A DNA stretch of 64,000 nucleotides from assembly GCA_009746045.1 (NCBI GenBank), contig RPFO01000418.1, positions 2,663,834 through 2,727,833 on the forward strand, given 5' to 3'. Below, in pieces: positions 43,614 to 55,499 of this stretch. A program made the position numbers and the translations under genes. The notes below the pieces were generated by a model. The model was not told where the DNA came from. It made no database searches and saw nothing but the letters and a program-made list of their open reading frames with translations. How positions within the stretch are numbered: the stretch's first letter is position 1; each line of letters opens with the position of its first letter. This DNA comes from Mesostigma viride. Lineage: Eukaryota > Streptophyta > Mesostigmatophyceae > Mesostigmatales > Mesostigmataceae.

Positions 43614-44600
43614 GAGTACATCGTCTCCTTCGATCCTCGGGCCCGCAAGTATTTCTACTGGCCAGGGATGAAGGAGTATATCAAGACGTACGTGCGTTAG
43701 TGCCCCTCGTGCCAGATCATGAAGTCCAGGAACACGGGCTCTCAAGCCGTCCCTAAGACGTTGCCTGATCCGATGGGTCCGTGGGATTCCATCATGATGG
43801 ACTTCATCGGCTCGTTCAAGAAGACGAAGAGCGGCAACAGCATGGTCTTGGTGTTCGTGGACCGACTGACGCGTATGTGTCACCTGGCCCCATGTCCTGC
43901 CGACCTCACGGCGGAAGAGTGTGCCAAGGTATATACCTGACTCACGTGTTCCGGTTCCACGGGCTCAGCCGACAGTTCATCTCTGACCGCGACAAGCTCT
44001 TCACGGCCAAATTCTGGCAGCAGGAGTTCTTCGAGCGGTTGGGCACCAAGGTGTCGCTGGGCACGGCCTATCACAGCGCTCGTCGTCGCACATGGTGGAG
44101 CGGCTGAACCGCACGGTGCAAGAGACCATGCGCCACTACACCGACGCGGTGGGTAGCAATTGGGAGGAACTTCTGGGCTTGGTGGAATTTTCACTAAACA
44201 ATGCCCCCCAGGCCGCCCATGGATTCACTCCCTTTTTCCTCAACTCCGGCCGACACCCCCTCACGCCGCCCGACTTGCTCCTGAGTCCAGAACGTGGTGA
44301 CTGGATCAGGTCAAACTGGACACCCTGCAAGGTGTCGATCGGCTGCTACAGCGGATGCACCAGGCGCATAACAGCGCAGACCAGGGTTACCGCGCAGCGG
44401 CAGAGCGATACTTGGCCAGGACAGCAGGGAAGCGGGACACTCGGACGCCTTCCATCGAGGTGGGCGACTGGGTCCTGGTGGAGGGCCCGCAAATCGGACG
44501 ATTTGCACACAAGGTGGGGAAGGAGCTGAAGACTAAGCTCCGCCCCATGTTCTTGGGTCCCTACAAGGTCCTCGACAAGTTCGACGAGGTCATGTTCCAG
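43614..44600 (+). pseudogene. pol: Ty3-B Pol part 3: integrase core and GPY/F tail
   Basis: It resumes after the copia element with KYFYWPGMKEYIKTYVR, a TAG in place of a residue, then CPSCQIMK, completing the zinc module. The core shows D in WDSIMMDFIGSF, D in FISDRDKLFTAKFW and E in HMVERLNRTVQETM, across at least two frames. The tail GDWVLVEGPQIGRFAHKVGK and MFLGPYKVLDKF (the GPY/F motif) ends at VMFQ, where the ORF1-only element is inserted. The chromodomain continues at 46630. Confidence 0.88.
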
Positions 44601-44677
44601 GCCACGAGCGGACATGGCTGACGGCGGAGCTCAGAACTTTTGCGTCTGAGCCCCAAATTCAGTCAGGCTACTTGCAT

Positions 44678-44704
44678 CAGATGCGTCTTTTCAAGACGCA
44701 TCTG
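44678..44704. repeat. 12-bp perfect hairpin in the ORF1-only element leader
   Basis: CAGATGCGTCTT and AAGACGCATCTG are separated by TTC. It lies 45 bases before the ATG. Confidence 0.9.
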
Positions 44705-44748
44705 CTAGTATAATCGGTTACGGCTGTAAGTTACGCAGTATTTTGCAA

Positions 44749-46216
44749 ATGCCACCAAAACGCAGCCTTGACAAACATTTTCAGTTTGAGCTGTCGTCGG
44801 CATTCCCGTCGACAGCAGCACGTGCGACATCAACTCCTGCGGACGCCAACCTTTTTGCGCTGATCGAAGCTCTCCCCCCCGGTCTGCCTCCCTCGACGCA
44901 GTGCTCTACGCCAAATTCGTCGCCCATTCCCAAGAAAACCCGAACTTCCCATACCAAATGGGACGTCCGCCGCTTCGGCGCCGGCCAGCGGGATTTTTGC
45001 ATCTTGGAAATCTTTACGCTCACGAAGGAACAATGTGACGATGTCATCAAGTTCCTGGCCCGCCATGACGAACTTTTCCTGCCTACCCCTGGCGACAAGG
45101 TCACCAAGCCCGCCTGGGAATGGCTGCTTCAAGAACCGGAGGCGTACTTGAAGGCAGTCATCATGTGCAGCTACCTGCGCTGCGACGCCCACGACATCAC
45201 CCAGATTGGCTACGCTGGCCTCAGGAGCCTCCTGCATGAGCGCAGACGGGCAGCCACAGCAGCTGCAGCATCCCCGCAATTAAGCAGCACCTCCCCCAGC
45301 ACGGACTCCATCCGAGCTGCAGTGGCGGAGCAGCTGGCGCCGATGGCTGAGCAGCTCGCCGCCCTGAACGCGCCTGACGGCCCACTCAACACTCTCTCGG
45401 CCAAGGTCAACAACATTGAAGCCAGAGTCGCCCTTAAGCTCCAGCCTCAGTTTACTGCTACGCAAGAGCACATTGCCACCAAAGTTTCCGAGGCCACAGC
45501 CAGTGACTGTGACCACCCGCCTTAACCAGGTGGAAGGCCGAGTCGGCCAAGGCACCGTGAAACTTGAGGCAGTTGCTGCCAAGGTAGACGCCCTGGCCAC
45601 GCAGGTCCCCGAGATCGCCGAGCGAACGGCCACCATCGCCGCCCAACCTGCTGGTAGGGCTAGCGATGACCCCTCGACTCGCGCCTCCTGGGCGGACCTG
45701 CTCAAGAGCCAGGCCATCCTCTACCACGACCGCCATCACCACCAAGCTCCAGGAGCTGGAAGACACGCGCCGCGAGGCTGCTGACCGCGACCGTCGCCGC
45801 TGCCGGGTCATCCTCAGGCGCTTCGACATGCTGCCGGAGGAGACCCCAGACTCTCTTCTCGACGAGCTGAAGAAACAGCTCTTGGCGCGCATGCAGCTGC
45901 CAGGTGCGATACTGCAGGGCGCCTACCGCCTGCCCCATCCACGGGCCAAGGCTGGGCCCCCTCCAGTGGTCCTCACCTTCAGCGACATCACCGCCCGAGT
46001 TCGGTTCCTCTCTCGCCGCAAGAAGCTGGTGGACACCTCCTGGTCGCTTGACGACGACCTGACGCCAGCCCACTGGAGCAGCAGCAACGCCGCGATCAGT
46101 GGCCCGACTACATCCGCCACAAGACCAACCCCGAGAAGCCCCAAGTGTACTGGCGGGGCGGGGACCTCTATGTCAACAAGAAACTGTGGAAGCCCCCCCG
46201 GGCTTCCCCGGGATAG
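44749..46216 (+). pseudogene. L1 ORF1-like protein, frameshifted
   Basis: Reading across three frame changes (about 45505, 45715, 46070) gives one colinear product. The N-terminal part is of unknown fold (ATG at 44749). A heptad-rich coiled-coil follows (LAPMAEQLAALNAPDGPL, then VKLEAVAAKVDALATQVPEI). Next is an RRM/C-terminal-like region: RRCRVILRRFDMLPEE, PPPVVLTFSDITARVRFL and SWSLDDDLTPA. The end reads VYWRGGDLYVNKKLWKPP. That layout is typical of ORF1 proteins of L1-clade elements, which coat the element RNA and act as chaperones. Because frames are broken, this copy is inactive. Confidence 0.72.
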
Positions 46217-46589
46217 AGCACTCCAGCTAGTTGTCTAGATGGGGGCAATCGATGATGGGATAGCTTAGGCATTACAGCATGCACTTGAAACGATATTAGC
46301 GCACAGCGTTTTAGTACCTTCAATTAGCTCTGGCACCTTGTGGCCATCAGCTTGCGCCTTAATTAGCCGACGTCTTGAGCCCACCTCACATTTGTAGCAT
46401 AAGCTATGCGTCAGCCTACCTATGGTATTGCACTGGTTGTATTGCACCCACAGTGTTGCGCCCCGGCACCATGCCGTGGAGAGAGCGCTCTGTGGCCTGC
46501 CCACCTGCGGCAGTGAGAGAAGCTAGGGCGCCCTCCCTCCTTCTCACTGTGTGTATAGGGTTGAAGGTTCCTTTACTCTGTATTGGCAC

Positions 46590-46617
46590 CCACGTGACGC
46601 AGTCACGTGCTTATTAA
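46590..46617 (+). repeat. 3'-terminal hairpin of the ORF1-only element
   Basis: CACGTGAC-GCA-GTCACGTG lies three bases inside the right target duplication. The 28-base stretch recurs exactly, inverted, at 16279-16306, which suggests a conserved 3' recognition signal. Confidence 0.7.
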
Positions 46618-46629
46618 CTAATGTTCCAG

Positions 46630-46967
46630 GTGGACATCCCTGTGTCCTGGAATCTCACTCACATCCAACCGGTTCCATCGCAACCAGCTCAAGCTGTATC
46701 ACCAGAACACCATCCAGGGCAGGGTAAATCCCCCAGCCCCGCTGGCCGGTGAGTTCGATCCGGACACGGGGGAACAGGAGGATGAGGTGGCTGAGATTGT
46801 GGGGCACCGGGATGTCAAGCGGGGACGTGGGGTCCAGCGATCAACAATACCGGGTGCGATGGCAATTCGCGCAGCATGAGTCAGAGGACTCCTGGCGCAC
46901 CGCGACTGAGTTAGCCGGGTGCGCCCGTTTACTAGAAGCGTACAAGAAGATGCACCAGTTACGTTAG
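46630..46967 (+). pseudogene. pol: Ty3-B Pol C-terminus: chromodomain
   Basis: It continues from the integrase tail as VDIPVSWNLTHI, with a frame break, then LAGEFDPDTGEQEDEVAEIV, GHRDVKRGRGVQ and, after another break, QYRVRWQFAQHESEDSW, then CARLLEAYKKMHQLR and stop. It parallels the Ty3-A chromodomain residue by residue in order. At least two indels break the frame. Confidence 0.85.
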
Positions 46968-47063
46968 CGGGCTCCATACGATACAGGGGTGTAGGGTGAG
47001 GGTGGTGTGAGAGCCAGGTACTAAGGTGCACGCCGACTGACGCCCTGTTATTGTGTGTGGTCT

Positions 47064-49140
47064 ATGCAGGGGGACGCCGCGGAGGCGCTTCCCAGAGAAC
47101 CGACTTCTTCCAGCGCCGCGGAGGCAGCAGATACCGAGATAATGGATGCAGAGGGGGAGCAGAGTGAGGATGATCTAGTTGACCTGGAGATGCCAGATCA
47201 TCCCGAGTCCCCTGGGCCGGTACCTGCTCGCGGGGAGACTCCGGCGGCAGAGGCGAGGACGCAGACAGCTCGCGGAGAGCCTGTGGTCCGAGGTCAGTGG
47301 TACCACAGGAGCTGGAGGGTCAGGAGGCGGGGCCCGCCGGACGCGGTGCCATCATACAGGCGCGGCCATAGTCGGGAGACGCCGACCGGGCCATGCAGTG
47401 GCACCAGATGCGCGCGCTTTGCAGTTAATTGGTGAAGGAGATCAACGAGGAGACCTTCAACCCTCGTATGTTCCTGCGCGACTATGGCAAGGAGGGTGAG
47501 ACCTTATTCGAGCGACGGCGTCGGCGCCATAACAGGATGCCTTCCGACCTCCGTGCCGATTCCATTCTGGCACGTGTCGCCCCCGGTCCGTTGGAGCCAT
47601 TCCGGTTGTACCTGCGGAGGAACGTGGGGTTCAAGGCCCCGTACTGGAGGCCTGTACCGCGGTGCGCAACGGCGTGGTGTCCGGCACGGCGTGGAAGACT
47701 CACGCGAGGGAGTGTCCTTGTAACACGTGTGTGACCATGGTCGAGGCCATGCAGTCTGGCATATACCCGCGTCTCTTGCTCCTACTAGTTCCGCCGTTAG
47801 TGCGGGACCTGTTAAGGAGCCGGTTTCCTTGGTACCTCCCTCTGGAGGGGGCATTGCGGGGCGAGAAGTGCCTACGGGAGGGGCAGTACTCGCTCCGGCA
47901 GGCATTGGATCGCATCGCGGAGATGGATAACGAAGACCAAGACAGCGGGAGTGATGGCTACCATTCAGATGACCATCCCCCACGCCCTCCGGCCCCACGC
48001 TCTCGCTGTCCCCCGCTTGACCCGCGGCCTCAGGACCCTCCCGGCCCCCTTGGTGGGCGGACCAGGACTCCGTCCTACAGTGCGTTATGACGCACCCCCG
48101 CCGGCGACCGGTTGGGGACGGCCACCCAGCCGGGAACCCCGGTCTACCCAGGCGGCGACAGGGTGGGGTGGGCGAAGCCGACCAGCTGTACGCCGTGAGC
48201 CAGAACGTCCTGCTCCCCGTCGATCGCCCTCGCCGCGTTCGCGATCCCGATCAGACTCCAGGACCGAGGAGCGACCTACTCGCCGAGCGTCACCGCCCCC
48301 ACCCACCCGACAGGAAGATCAGCAATGGAGGCGAACGTGGGCGGCCACGCTCGACCTAGAGCGGGAGACGGCGCAGCAGCGGCGGCAGGAGACGTCGGAG
48401 ACAACAGCGGCAAGGGCAGAGCAACAGTACGTCCAGGGGCGAGCCCTCCGGCGCGTCTTCAGGTGGACCCCCGGAGACGGATCAACAGGAACCAACCTTC
48501 ATTGTCGAGTTGGAACCCCGCCCGGCCCCGGCCTGACCGGGCTGGGCCGTCATCGCTGCGTTCTGCGGAGGGACCCAGTGGGCCTGCTACGTCGCCGCTC
48601 TGCATTCATCCCGTTCCGCGGAGGGACACCGCGGTCCTACCAGGGCTGAGACGCCACCGCGTGTCGCGGAGGGACCCAGTGGGGCGGGCATGCTGGTGCC
48701 GGCGGAGCCCGTGGTACGCCTTGAGGCGCTCGTGGCAGCGGTACAATCGGGGCAAGACATGCTTCAGCGGTTGCTGGCCGGTTCAGCAGGGTCGTCCAGC
48801 TGATCAGTCTGCCGCCACATCCGTGGGCTATGATGCCGCATCCAAAGCCCCCGGATCTTCGTATGAAGAATGGACGCTGGGTGATTTCATGCGGACTGTG
48901 CCAGGCAGTGTGCATGGTGAGATATGGTGGGCCGGGGCCGCGCACGGAGAAACTGTATGTGCATTTCGAGCTAGGGACCTCCGTCGCTCCAAGCTCCCCC
49001 CGGAATGCATGTGCCCGCTTCTTTGGTATTTCGATCAAGCTGGCACCTGGTGCGCGGTGGATCGTGGGGCCTATTGGGAGCAGCTGGAGATGACCTTCTC
49101 ACCACAGATCCCGGTGCCGCTACCGCAACCATCCAGCCCT
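47064..49140 (+). pseudogene. Ty3-B third region, first part (post-pol protein)
   Basis: From an ATG at 47064, about 100 bases after pol ends, an acidic N-terminus (DDLVDLEMPDHPESP) is followed in neighbouring frames by FNPRMFLRDYGKEGETLFER, a Cys motif ECPCNTC, the segment YPRLLLLLVPPLVRDLLRSR then FPWYLPLEG, Pro/Arg-rich disordered sequence and a heptad-like VVRLEALVAAVQSGQDMLQR. The Cys-FPW and heptad parts correspond in order to Ty3-A 6300-6760. Frames change several times. The region is cut at about 49149 by a foldback element. Function unknown. Confidence 0.6.
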
Positions 49141-49149
49141 CACCTTCAG

Positions 49150-49351
49150 TTAGGTGAAATAGTCCCGGAACCTTTTTGCCGTTGGGGCAAATCGGGCCGG
49201 AACACTATTTTGCCCGGATTCACCACTTCCGAGCACCCAAGTTAATTCGGTCGAATTAACTTGGGTGCTCGGAAGTGGTGAATCCGGGCAAAATAGTGTT
49301 CCGGCCCGATTTGCCCCAACGGCAAAAAGGTTCCGGCACTATTTCACCTAA
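49150..49351. mobile_element. Foldback MITE, copy 4
   Basis: A near-perfect 202-bp palindrome matching the three units at 23.9-24.8 kb. It starts TTAGGTGAAATAGT, and the centre lies in AATTCGGTCGAATT. Its right side carries the same SINE-like segment, in the same relative orientation, as unit 1 of that cluster. Confidence 0.9.
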
Positions 49352-49525
49352 CTAAAACCTGGCCCCGGGGAGGGGGAGTCGAATAGACCTGGAGACAACC
49401 GCCTAGGCTAGTGCACGCAAATGATATTGCGCCGGAACTGTCTCTGGCAGGTTTCGAACCCCTGACCTCCAAGGTGCACAGGCCCTCCCCTGTGCGCCAG
49501 CCTGTGGCGGAGCCGGTTCCCCTAC
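49352..49525 (-). mobile_element. tRNA-derived SINE-like segment
   Basis: On the minus strand a box-A-like TGGCGCACAGGGG is followed, about 40 bases on, by a box-B-like GGTTCGAAACC inside GTCAGGGGTTCGAAACCTG. That is the layout of an RNA polymerase III promoter in a tRNA-like head. An unrelated body of about 100 bases follows and ends CCAGGTTTTAGTTAGG at the foldback element. The copies at 24108-24247 and 24450-24586 keep box B but not box A. No tRNA identity can be assigned. Confidence 0.5.
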
Positions 49526-49660
49526 GGGGCACCGAACAACCCTCTTCCCCGGCAGCTGCGACAGCAGCACCCACTGCTGGAGCAGCCATGGCGGCGGCAA
49601 TGCGGCAGGAAAACAACCCCCCAGGAGGCACCGGCCCCGCGCCGGCCCCTGGGGCTTCCA
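49526..49660 (+). pseudogene. Likely continuation of the Ty3-B third region
   Basis: GC-rich sequence encoding Ala/Pro-rich residues, with the composition of Ty3-B rather than of the AT-richer DNA that follows. No domain is visible; the assignment rests on composition and position only. Confidence 0.35.
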
Positions 49661-50279
49661 GCGTAAGCAAGTCCGTTGCTTTCTTTCCTCATGCATGCTC
49701 TGATACTAATGCTCAAGAGCGGTGGCTATCTTTTCAACATATCATAACCAAACAGAAAGCTATCGCTGCAGCATGAGGAGCATAGAAACGCTCCAGCTGT
49801 TATGTGATGAAAGCACTCCTGGCCTATCCCCATCGCCGGCGGTACGTGGGCGGCCTGGGCTGGACGGCATATATGCAAACGAGACAAGTATCACCGTCCA
49901 CCCCAACGTGAGTTATCTGAATGAATGTCATGTCTTTTGAACGCAGATCTCCCCATTTTATTTGGGATGAGTGTAAGGGTATTGTTGCTTTCTTGGCAGC
50001 ACAGCCTCTACCCTCTAGGGAGACTGTTGATCCTCTCTATGTCAGGGCTGAGGGCCCTTAATCAAACCCACTGCTGTCAACTCCCTAGACATGGAGCTTG
50101 CCCAGCCGCCGCACATAATCAATAACGCATGCAGTAGTGGCAGAAGCCATTACTGTACTACCAAACGCATGTACTTGCGGGTAAAGACATGGCTGGTGCT
50201 AACGCTCAAGCAGCACCGGGAGGCAATAACAAGAAACACTAACAGAAAACAAACAAACAAACAAAACTGTTACGTCAAA

Positions 50280-50541
50280 CCATGGTTGGTGTTGAGGCAG
50301 CACAGATGCTGTCCTCCCACTACAAACAAAAAAACGAAACGGTTACCAAGCCATGGTTGTTGTTGAGGCAGCACGGCTACTGTCCTCTCACTACCAACAA
50401 ACAAACGAAACGGTTAACAAACCATGGTTGGTGTTGAGGCAGCACAGCTACTGTCCTCTCATTACAAGCAAACAAACGAAACTGTTACCAAACCATGGTG
50501 GGTTTTGAGGCAGCAAAGATACTGTCCTCTCAATCAATACA

Positions 50542-50560
<19 letters not shown>
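50280..50560 (+). repeat. 71-bp tandem repeat upstream of Gag
   Basis: Units start CCATGG at 50280, 50351, 50422 and 50493 (the last partial). Each contains TTGAGGCAGCA and ACTGTCCTC and is followed by an A-rich AAACAAAC run. Confidence 0.92.
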
Positions 50561-51156
<596 letters not shown>

Positions 51157-51299
51157 GTTCTCTCACCTTGCTTACTCTGAGGATGATGATCTCATTAACA
51201 TTGGGGATGGCAGCCAGGGCATAATTGACTTTGAGGCGGCAACCTTATACTGTCCTCCCAACACCCTGTACTGGAACCTTACATAAAAGCACTAACCCC

Positions 51300-52387
51300 C
51301 ACTGTTGACAACTCCATTGATATCAACAAGGAGCTTGCTCACCAGCTGCACCTAGCCCTGGGTCATGAAACCGTGGCTGAGGAACTGGCCAGACGGCTGG
51401 GGGGTAGTAGCATGGGAACACCGCTCAGGAATGCAGTAAAACTCGCTAGACAACACTGTCAAGAATGTCAGTTTAACAGCCCCAATTAACCTCAAAAATG
51501 GCATACTGCAACTCCTTCCACCACGAGAGGCATGATAGTGGGGGATGTAATGCACATCAACAAAGATGTCCAACCCTACCTGATCCTAAAAGATTCATGG
51601 TCCAGGTTCACTGACAGTAATGGAACCCCTACCTGGCATGTCTGCAGGGCAGCTACGTGTTGCACTCATGATTGCTTTACCCAGATTCTACCCAGTTGAC
51701 AGAATTTTGCTTGATCAACAATTTTCTTGTCTGACTGACCTGGAAGGGTGTGAAGCAATAGAGATTGCTGGGCTGGAAGATCATGAGGGTCAGGGGGTCA
51801 TTGAAAGAACCATCAGATCTGTCAAAACTCTACTAGCCAAAAATCCCTCCAAGGATGCTACTTCAGGGGTCTATTGTGACAGGGCACTCTGGTGTCATCA
51901 AATGTGCACAACCCTAAACATGAGACCTGTCTTGCATGCCAAGTGGGGTGAAGTAATCCCAGCAGGCCTGCAGGCAGGTGTATATCCCCCAGAGGTGATA
52001 GCACTGTACAACACTGCACGTGCACAAACCTCAGCAAAACTGGCAGAAAAAGATAAAACCCATTCCAGGCCAGTATTCCAAAAAGGTGATCAAGTTCTCT
52101 ATTACAAGGAAAACAGCTTTGGTAAGGTTGGAACTTGGCTAGGTCCAGTTACCATCCGTGGATTTACCAAAAACAGCAAGACCGTGGAGGTCAAGCACAA
52201 TATCAATGGGAAGCGTCACAGGGTGAGCTGTCATAGAATTAAGAAGTATTATTCTCCCATGGCAGACGTGCCTGGGGAAGAGTCTTTAAGCATGGACTCA
52301 CTACTTCTATCTGGCAACTCCAGCATGCCCAGCAGTACCCTGAGCCACCAATTACTGCTGTTGACAGCACCACAGCACCCTCTGTGA
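51300..52387 (+). pseudogene. Integrase of the copia-like element
   Basis: The zinc module is visible as ELAHQLHLALGHETV, then LARQHCQECQFNS (H-H-C-C, about 51330-51480). The core starts GDVMHINKDVQPYLILKDSW in a second frame. From 51620 a long frame gives FYPVDRILLDQQFSCL and the catalytic Glu context EGQGVIERTIRSVKTLL. The C-terminus has a GDQVLYYKENSFGKVGTW, LGPVTIRGF segment, a small beta-barrel-like tail. The second Asp is lost in the frame break near 51620. It lies upstream of the protease-like domain, as discussed under the findings. Confidence 0.7.
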
Positions 52388-53390
52388 ACCCTTCCACCCT
52401 CAGTGAAGCCAGGCCCACTTCACAACCTGGGGATTGCTTAACCAGGCACGAGGTAGCTGGGTTGGAAGCATTAGCTCAGCCCCAAGGCACCAAATTGTCT
52501 GCCAACCCTCCCGCTCTGAGGTCAAGATTGGCAGTCGCCTTGCAAGCACTACACAGGTCACATAAGCAACAAGCTGCTGTGGCCGAAGGGTTGGCAAAAG
52601 TCTCAGCTGTGTGCACTAGTCAGGACCCCTGGACCCTGGCAATAGACACTCAGGCACAGGTCAGTGTGATCAGTGCACAAGCCATCCCTGGTCTTGAGAT
52701 TGCACCTTCATTTTGGGCACGGGTGCAGGATTTCTCAGGCCAAAGCTCACTGGATGTAGTGGGACAAGTGATGCTCCCTATACTTGGTATTCAGACACCC
52801 TTCCAGGTGGTGGAGGGGTACTCTGGTAACACCTTGTTGGGGGAACCTTTTGTATCCTATCCTGGGGTGCTTATCTCAGCTAATGAGCTCAGTGTCACAG
52901 GGGTGGGTGCAGTTCCTCTGGACCACTTTAAAATCCCTCTCTCCAGTATTGTCCCTGGTATGGATGCTGTCATCAAGGCAGTCAACACTCAGTATGCACC
53001 AGGGGAGATCCCTGATCTGGACAAGTTAGTGCACAGCCAGTTCCTCCATCCCTCAGCCTTTGGGCTGGGTAAGTGGGACATAGCCATGCACTCACCCCAC
53101 CAAATCTCCCACGTCATACAAGAATGCAAAACACAAAAAGGGTTTACCAAGTGGCTGATGGCCATTGTCCACCAAGCCAGGCAGGAATGGGTCCTGCCCA
53201 ACCCCAAAAACCCTCAATACAAACCGCCTGTCACCCCTTCATGGGACGTGCCAGAGGGAGCCAAAAAGCTCAGATTAAAATTTGTTCTCAAACAAAAACC
53301 ACAAAAAGTGGGCTCCCCAATCTTCCATGCCAGACCATGTGTCACAGAATTAAAGGGGACCTCCACACTGCCAAAAGGGGAAACTACACA
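52384..53390 (+). CDS. Aspartic-protease-like domain and linker of the copia-like element
   Basis: The frame overlaps the integrase stop by four bases. About 85 residues in, it reads PWTLAIDTQAQVSVISAQAI (catalytic Asp at 52645), then QVMLPILGIQTPFQVV and NTLLGEPFVSYPGVLI, the strand pattern of retropepsins. The usual D-T/S-G/A is D-T-Q. After about 100 residues it passes to the RT entry region (LRLKFVLKQKPQKVG). The frame stays open to 53556 but RT proper lies in another frame from about 53390. A short ATGA overlap such as that at 52384 could couple translation, but may be chance. Confidence 0.6.
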
Positions 53391-54690
53391 CCTGGGCTGC
53401 AACAAACCTCACTCAGGATCATGCTCTCCCTATTCCTCCACAACCTCAATGCAGGCCAAGACTATGTCTGCAAAGCCACTGATATTAAAAGGGCCTTCCT
53501 CAGGGGGGACCCAGAAAAGGCTGAATCTGTGTGGAAAGGGAAGGTGTACGTGGTAGACACCCCAGCAGCTGTGTGGAAACCTTACATTGATGAGCCCCAT
53601 CTTATCATCAACATTGCATGGGGTGGAAGGGCTTGTCAGTGCCCCCAAAATTTTCAGAGACTCAGCAGAGGAAGTATTCAAAAAGCTCAAGGCCACGTAT
53701 GATGACCTGGACCCATGCTTTTTTGTTGTACCCACCCCGTCTGGACTGCTGTTCTTTGTGTGGCATGGAGAGGACCAACTCATTTGTGGGCCTAGAGCTG
53801 AGGTGGAAAAATTTATTCAGCAGGTCCAGGAATCATATGAGATTGGCAAACAGGTGGAATTGAGCACAACCCCCATCCAGTTCTGCGGCATCATGTTGCA
53901 GCTGCACAGGCAACATGATCTGATGCTCTCTCTCTCCTCCTGCAGAATATATTCAAGATTGTCTAGATCTGCTGCAACACAACTACCTCCCCCTATACAT
54001 GTGTGCCACTGTTCAGGGCAAACTGGGGTGGTGGTCAGCCATCTGTGGGGCTCCCTTAGCTGTCATAAGCAGGGTCACCCATGATGTTCTAGTCAAAATC
54101 AAATGCAGTCACATCAGGAAGTTGGTCAATGACTGCCCCCCCTCATCCTCCATGGCCTGAATCTGATGGAAGACATCCACATCCACAGTGTCATGGACAG
54201 CTCCATGGAGAGCAGAACAATCAATCAGATGGGGGCACGGGAATCAGGGCTGTTTTTTCTCACCAACAGGTCAGATTACATGTCCCTCACTTCCTGGTAC
54301 AGCAGGCTACACCGCAGAAAACCTGGCAGCAGCAACTCAGCTGAATGTCGTGCTGTGGTGTCTGCTGCATTGCATGCTCGTTCCCTGCAGCACATGCTCA
54401 CCTGGCTACAAACCCAGGCAGGCAGCACATGCAATGTCATCTCACATCTCTATACTGACAGCTACTCTGTGATCAGTTTTCTAACCAAGAAATCTGTTTC
54501 TGCTGCTGTCCACACTGACCTGGATTGGGTGATCCTCAAACAGGAGGCCACCTACTTCTCCAGCTGGCATCATGTGGAAGATGAAGAAAACCCAGCAGAT
54601 GCCTTAACCAAGCTGAGGGATGCAGCTGGCCACAATACCAGCTACTATTTGGAAATGAATCCAATGGTATCCGTGTCAGTGTTTGAATAA
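53390..54690 (+). pseudogene. Copia-type RT and RNase H with degenerate catalytic box
   Basis: RT motif A is present (CKATDIKRAFLRGD, at about 53470). After a frame change at about 53620, VEGLVSAPKIFRDSAEEVFK corresponds to the LYGLKQAPRAWY block, and LLFFVWHGEDQLICGPRAEV stands where copia RT has its YVDD box; only the last acidic residues remain. RNase H follows from 54166: HSVMDSSMESRT, LTSWYSRLHRRKPGSSNSAE, YTDSYSVISFLTKKS and EDEENPADALTK, ending at 54690. The RNase H frame is intact while the RT box is altered. Confidence 0.65.
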
Positions 54691-55480
54691 ATGTCTGGCC
54701 ACAGCTCAGTACACAACCACCACACCCCCTACCACAGCGATAGCTGCTGGGCGCCATAAAATTCAACACATTTGCTGTGGGGTGTGAGTGCTGGCTAGGT
54801 CAGATTTGTATCCATTTGCAGCTTGAGGACACAAGCTTTGTATCCACTTTACTTAATGTGTGCTCCAATACTGGCCAAACCAGCCAGCTGTGTACACCTT
54901 ATTTAATGTGCAATAAACACCTGGCCAGAACAGCCAGCTGTAACCAACCTGGCTCAACCAGCCATGTCTCTTTTGTACCCCTAATCAACTTAAAAACAAT
55001 AACAATAATGTTGGGGGTGCAGACCTGCATTAAGAAATAAATAATAAAACAATACTGGAGTTAGTCTCCATGCTTTGCTGCAGACTAAGTCTCAAAGGCA
55101 TTGTGAATACAACGTATGAATAAGCCTTGTAAACCTACGTTGGTAAGTGAATATAAATACCACGTGGGCTATGCAGATAATAGGAATGCTAGTCGAGTCG
55201 CATACGTTTCCCTAGATAGGTACTTTGGGTACTGGGGTACGTGACAGATGTCAGTACCCAGTATACGTAGTGTCCTGCCATTGGACGGTACTAGAGTATC
55301 CTAGATAGGGACCGTACTGCAGCGTGCATTGATCTGTGATCACACGATGCAGTGACTAGACTGCGACCTGTCATCGTGCGGCCTCGGGCCAGCGGTCTGC
55401 ACCCAACGGTCACTGGCGGCGCGGCCAGTGAGAGCAGCGTTGATAAAGGGTAAACCTATTTTCTAATGAACCAAGCAATA
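54691..55480. other. Non-coding stretch after the copia-like RNase H
   Basis: Three short imperfect repeats of CTGGCC.AACCAGCCAGCTG occur at 54868-54970. The rest, including GGTACGTGACAGATGTCAGTACC-like inverted motifs at 55220-55260, could be a 3' UTR or LTR of the copia-like element or another insertion. No gene was recognised. Confidence 0.45.
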
Positions 55481-55499
55481 TTTCATTGCTCGCAGCTCA

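Larger units (their letters stand above)
44601..46620 (+). mobile_element. ORF1-only non-LTR element (HAL1-like), 2,020 bp, TSD ATGTTCCAG
   Basis: The 9-bp direct repeat ATGTTCCAG (44592-44600 and 46621-46629) brackets the insert, and removing it restores the Ty3-B reading VMFQ-VDIP. The insert has a leader with a 12-bp hairpin (44678-44704), an L1-ORF1-like coding region, a 3' UTR of about 400 bases and a hairpin near the end. There is no RT. The long target duplication of irregular length fits target-primed reverse transcription by a partner LINE. Confidence 0.8.
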
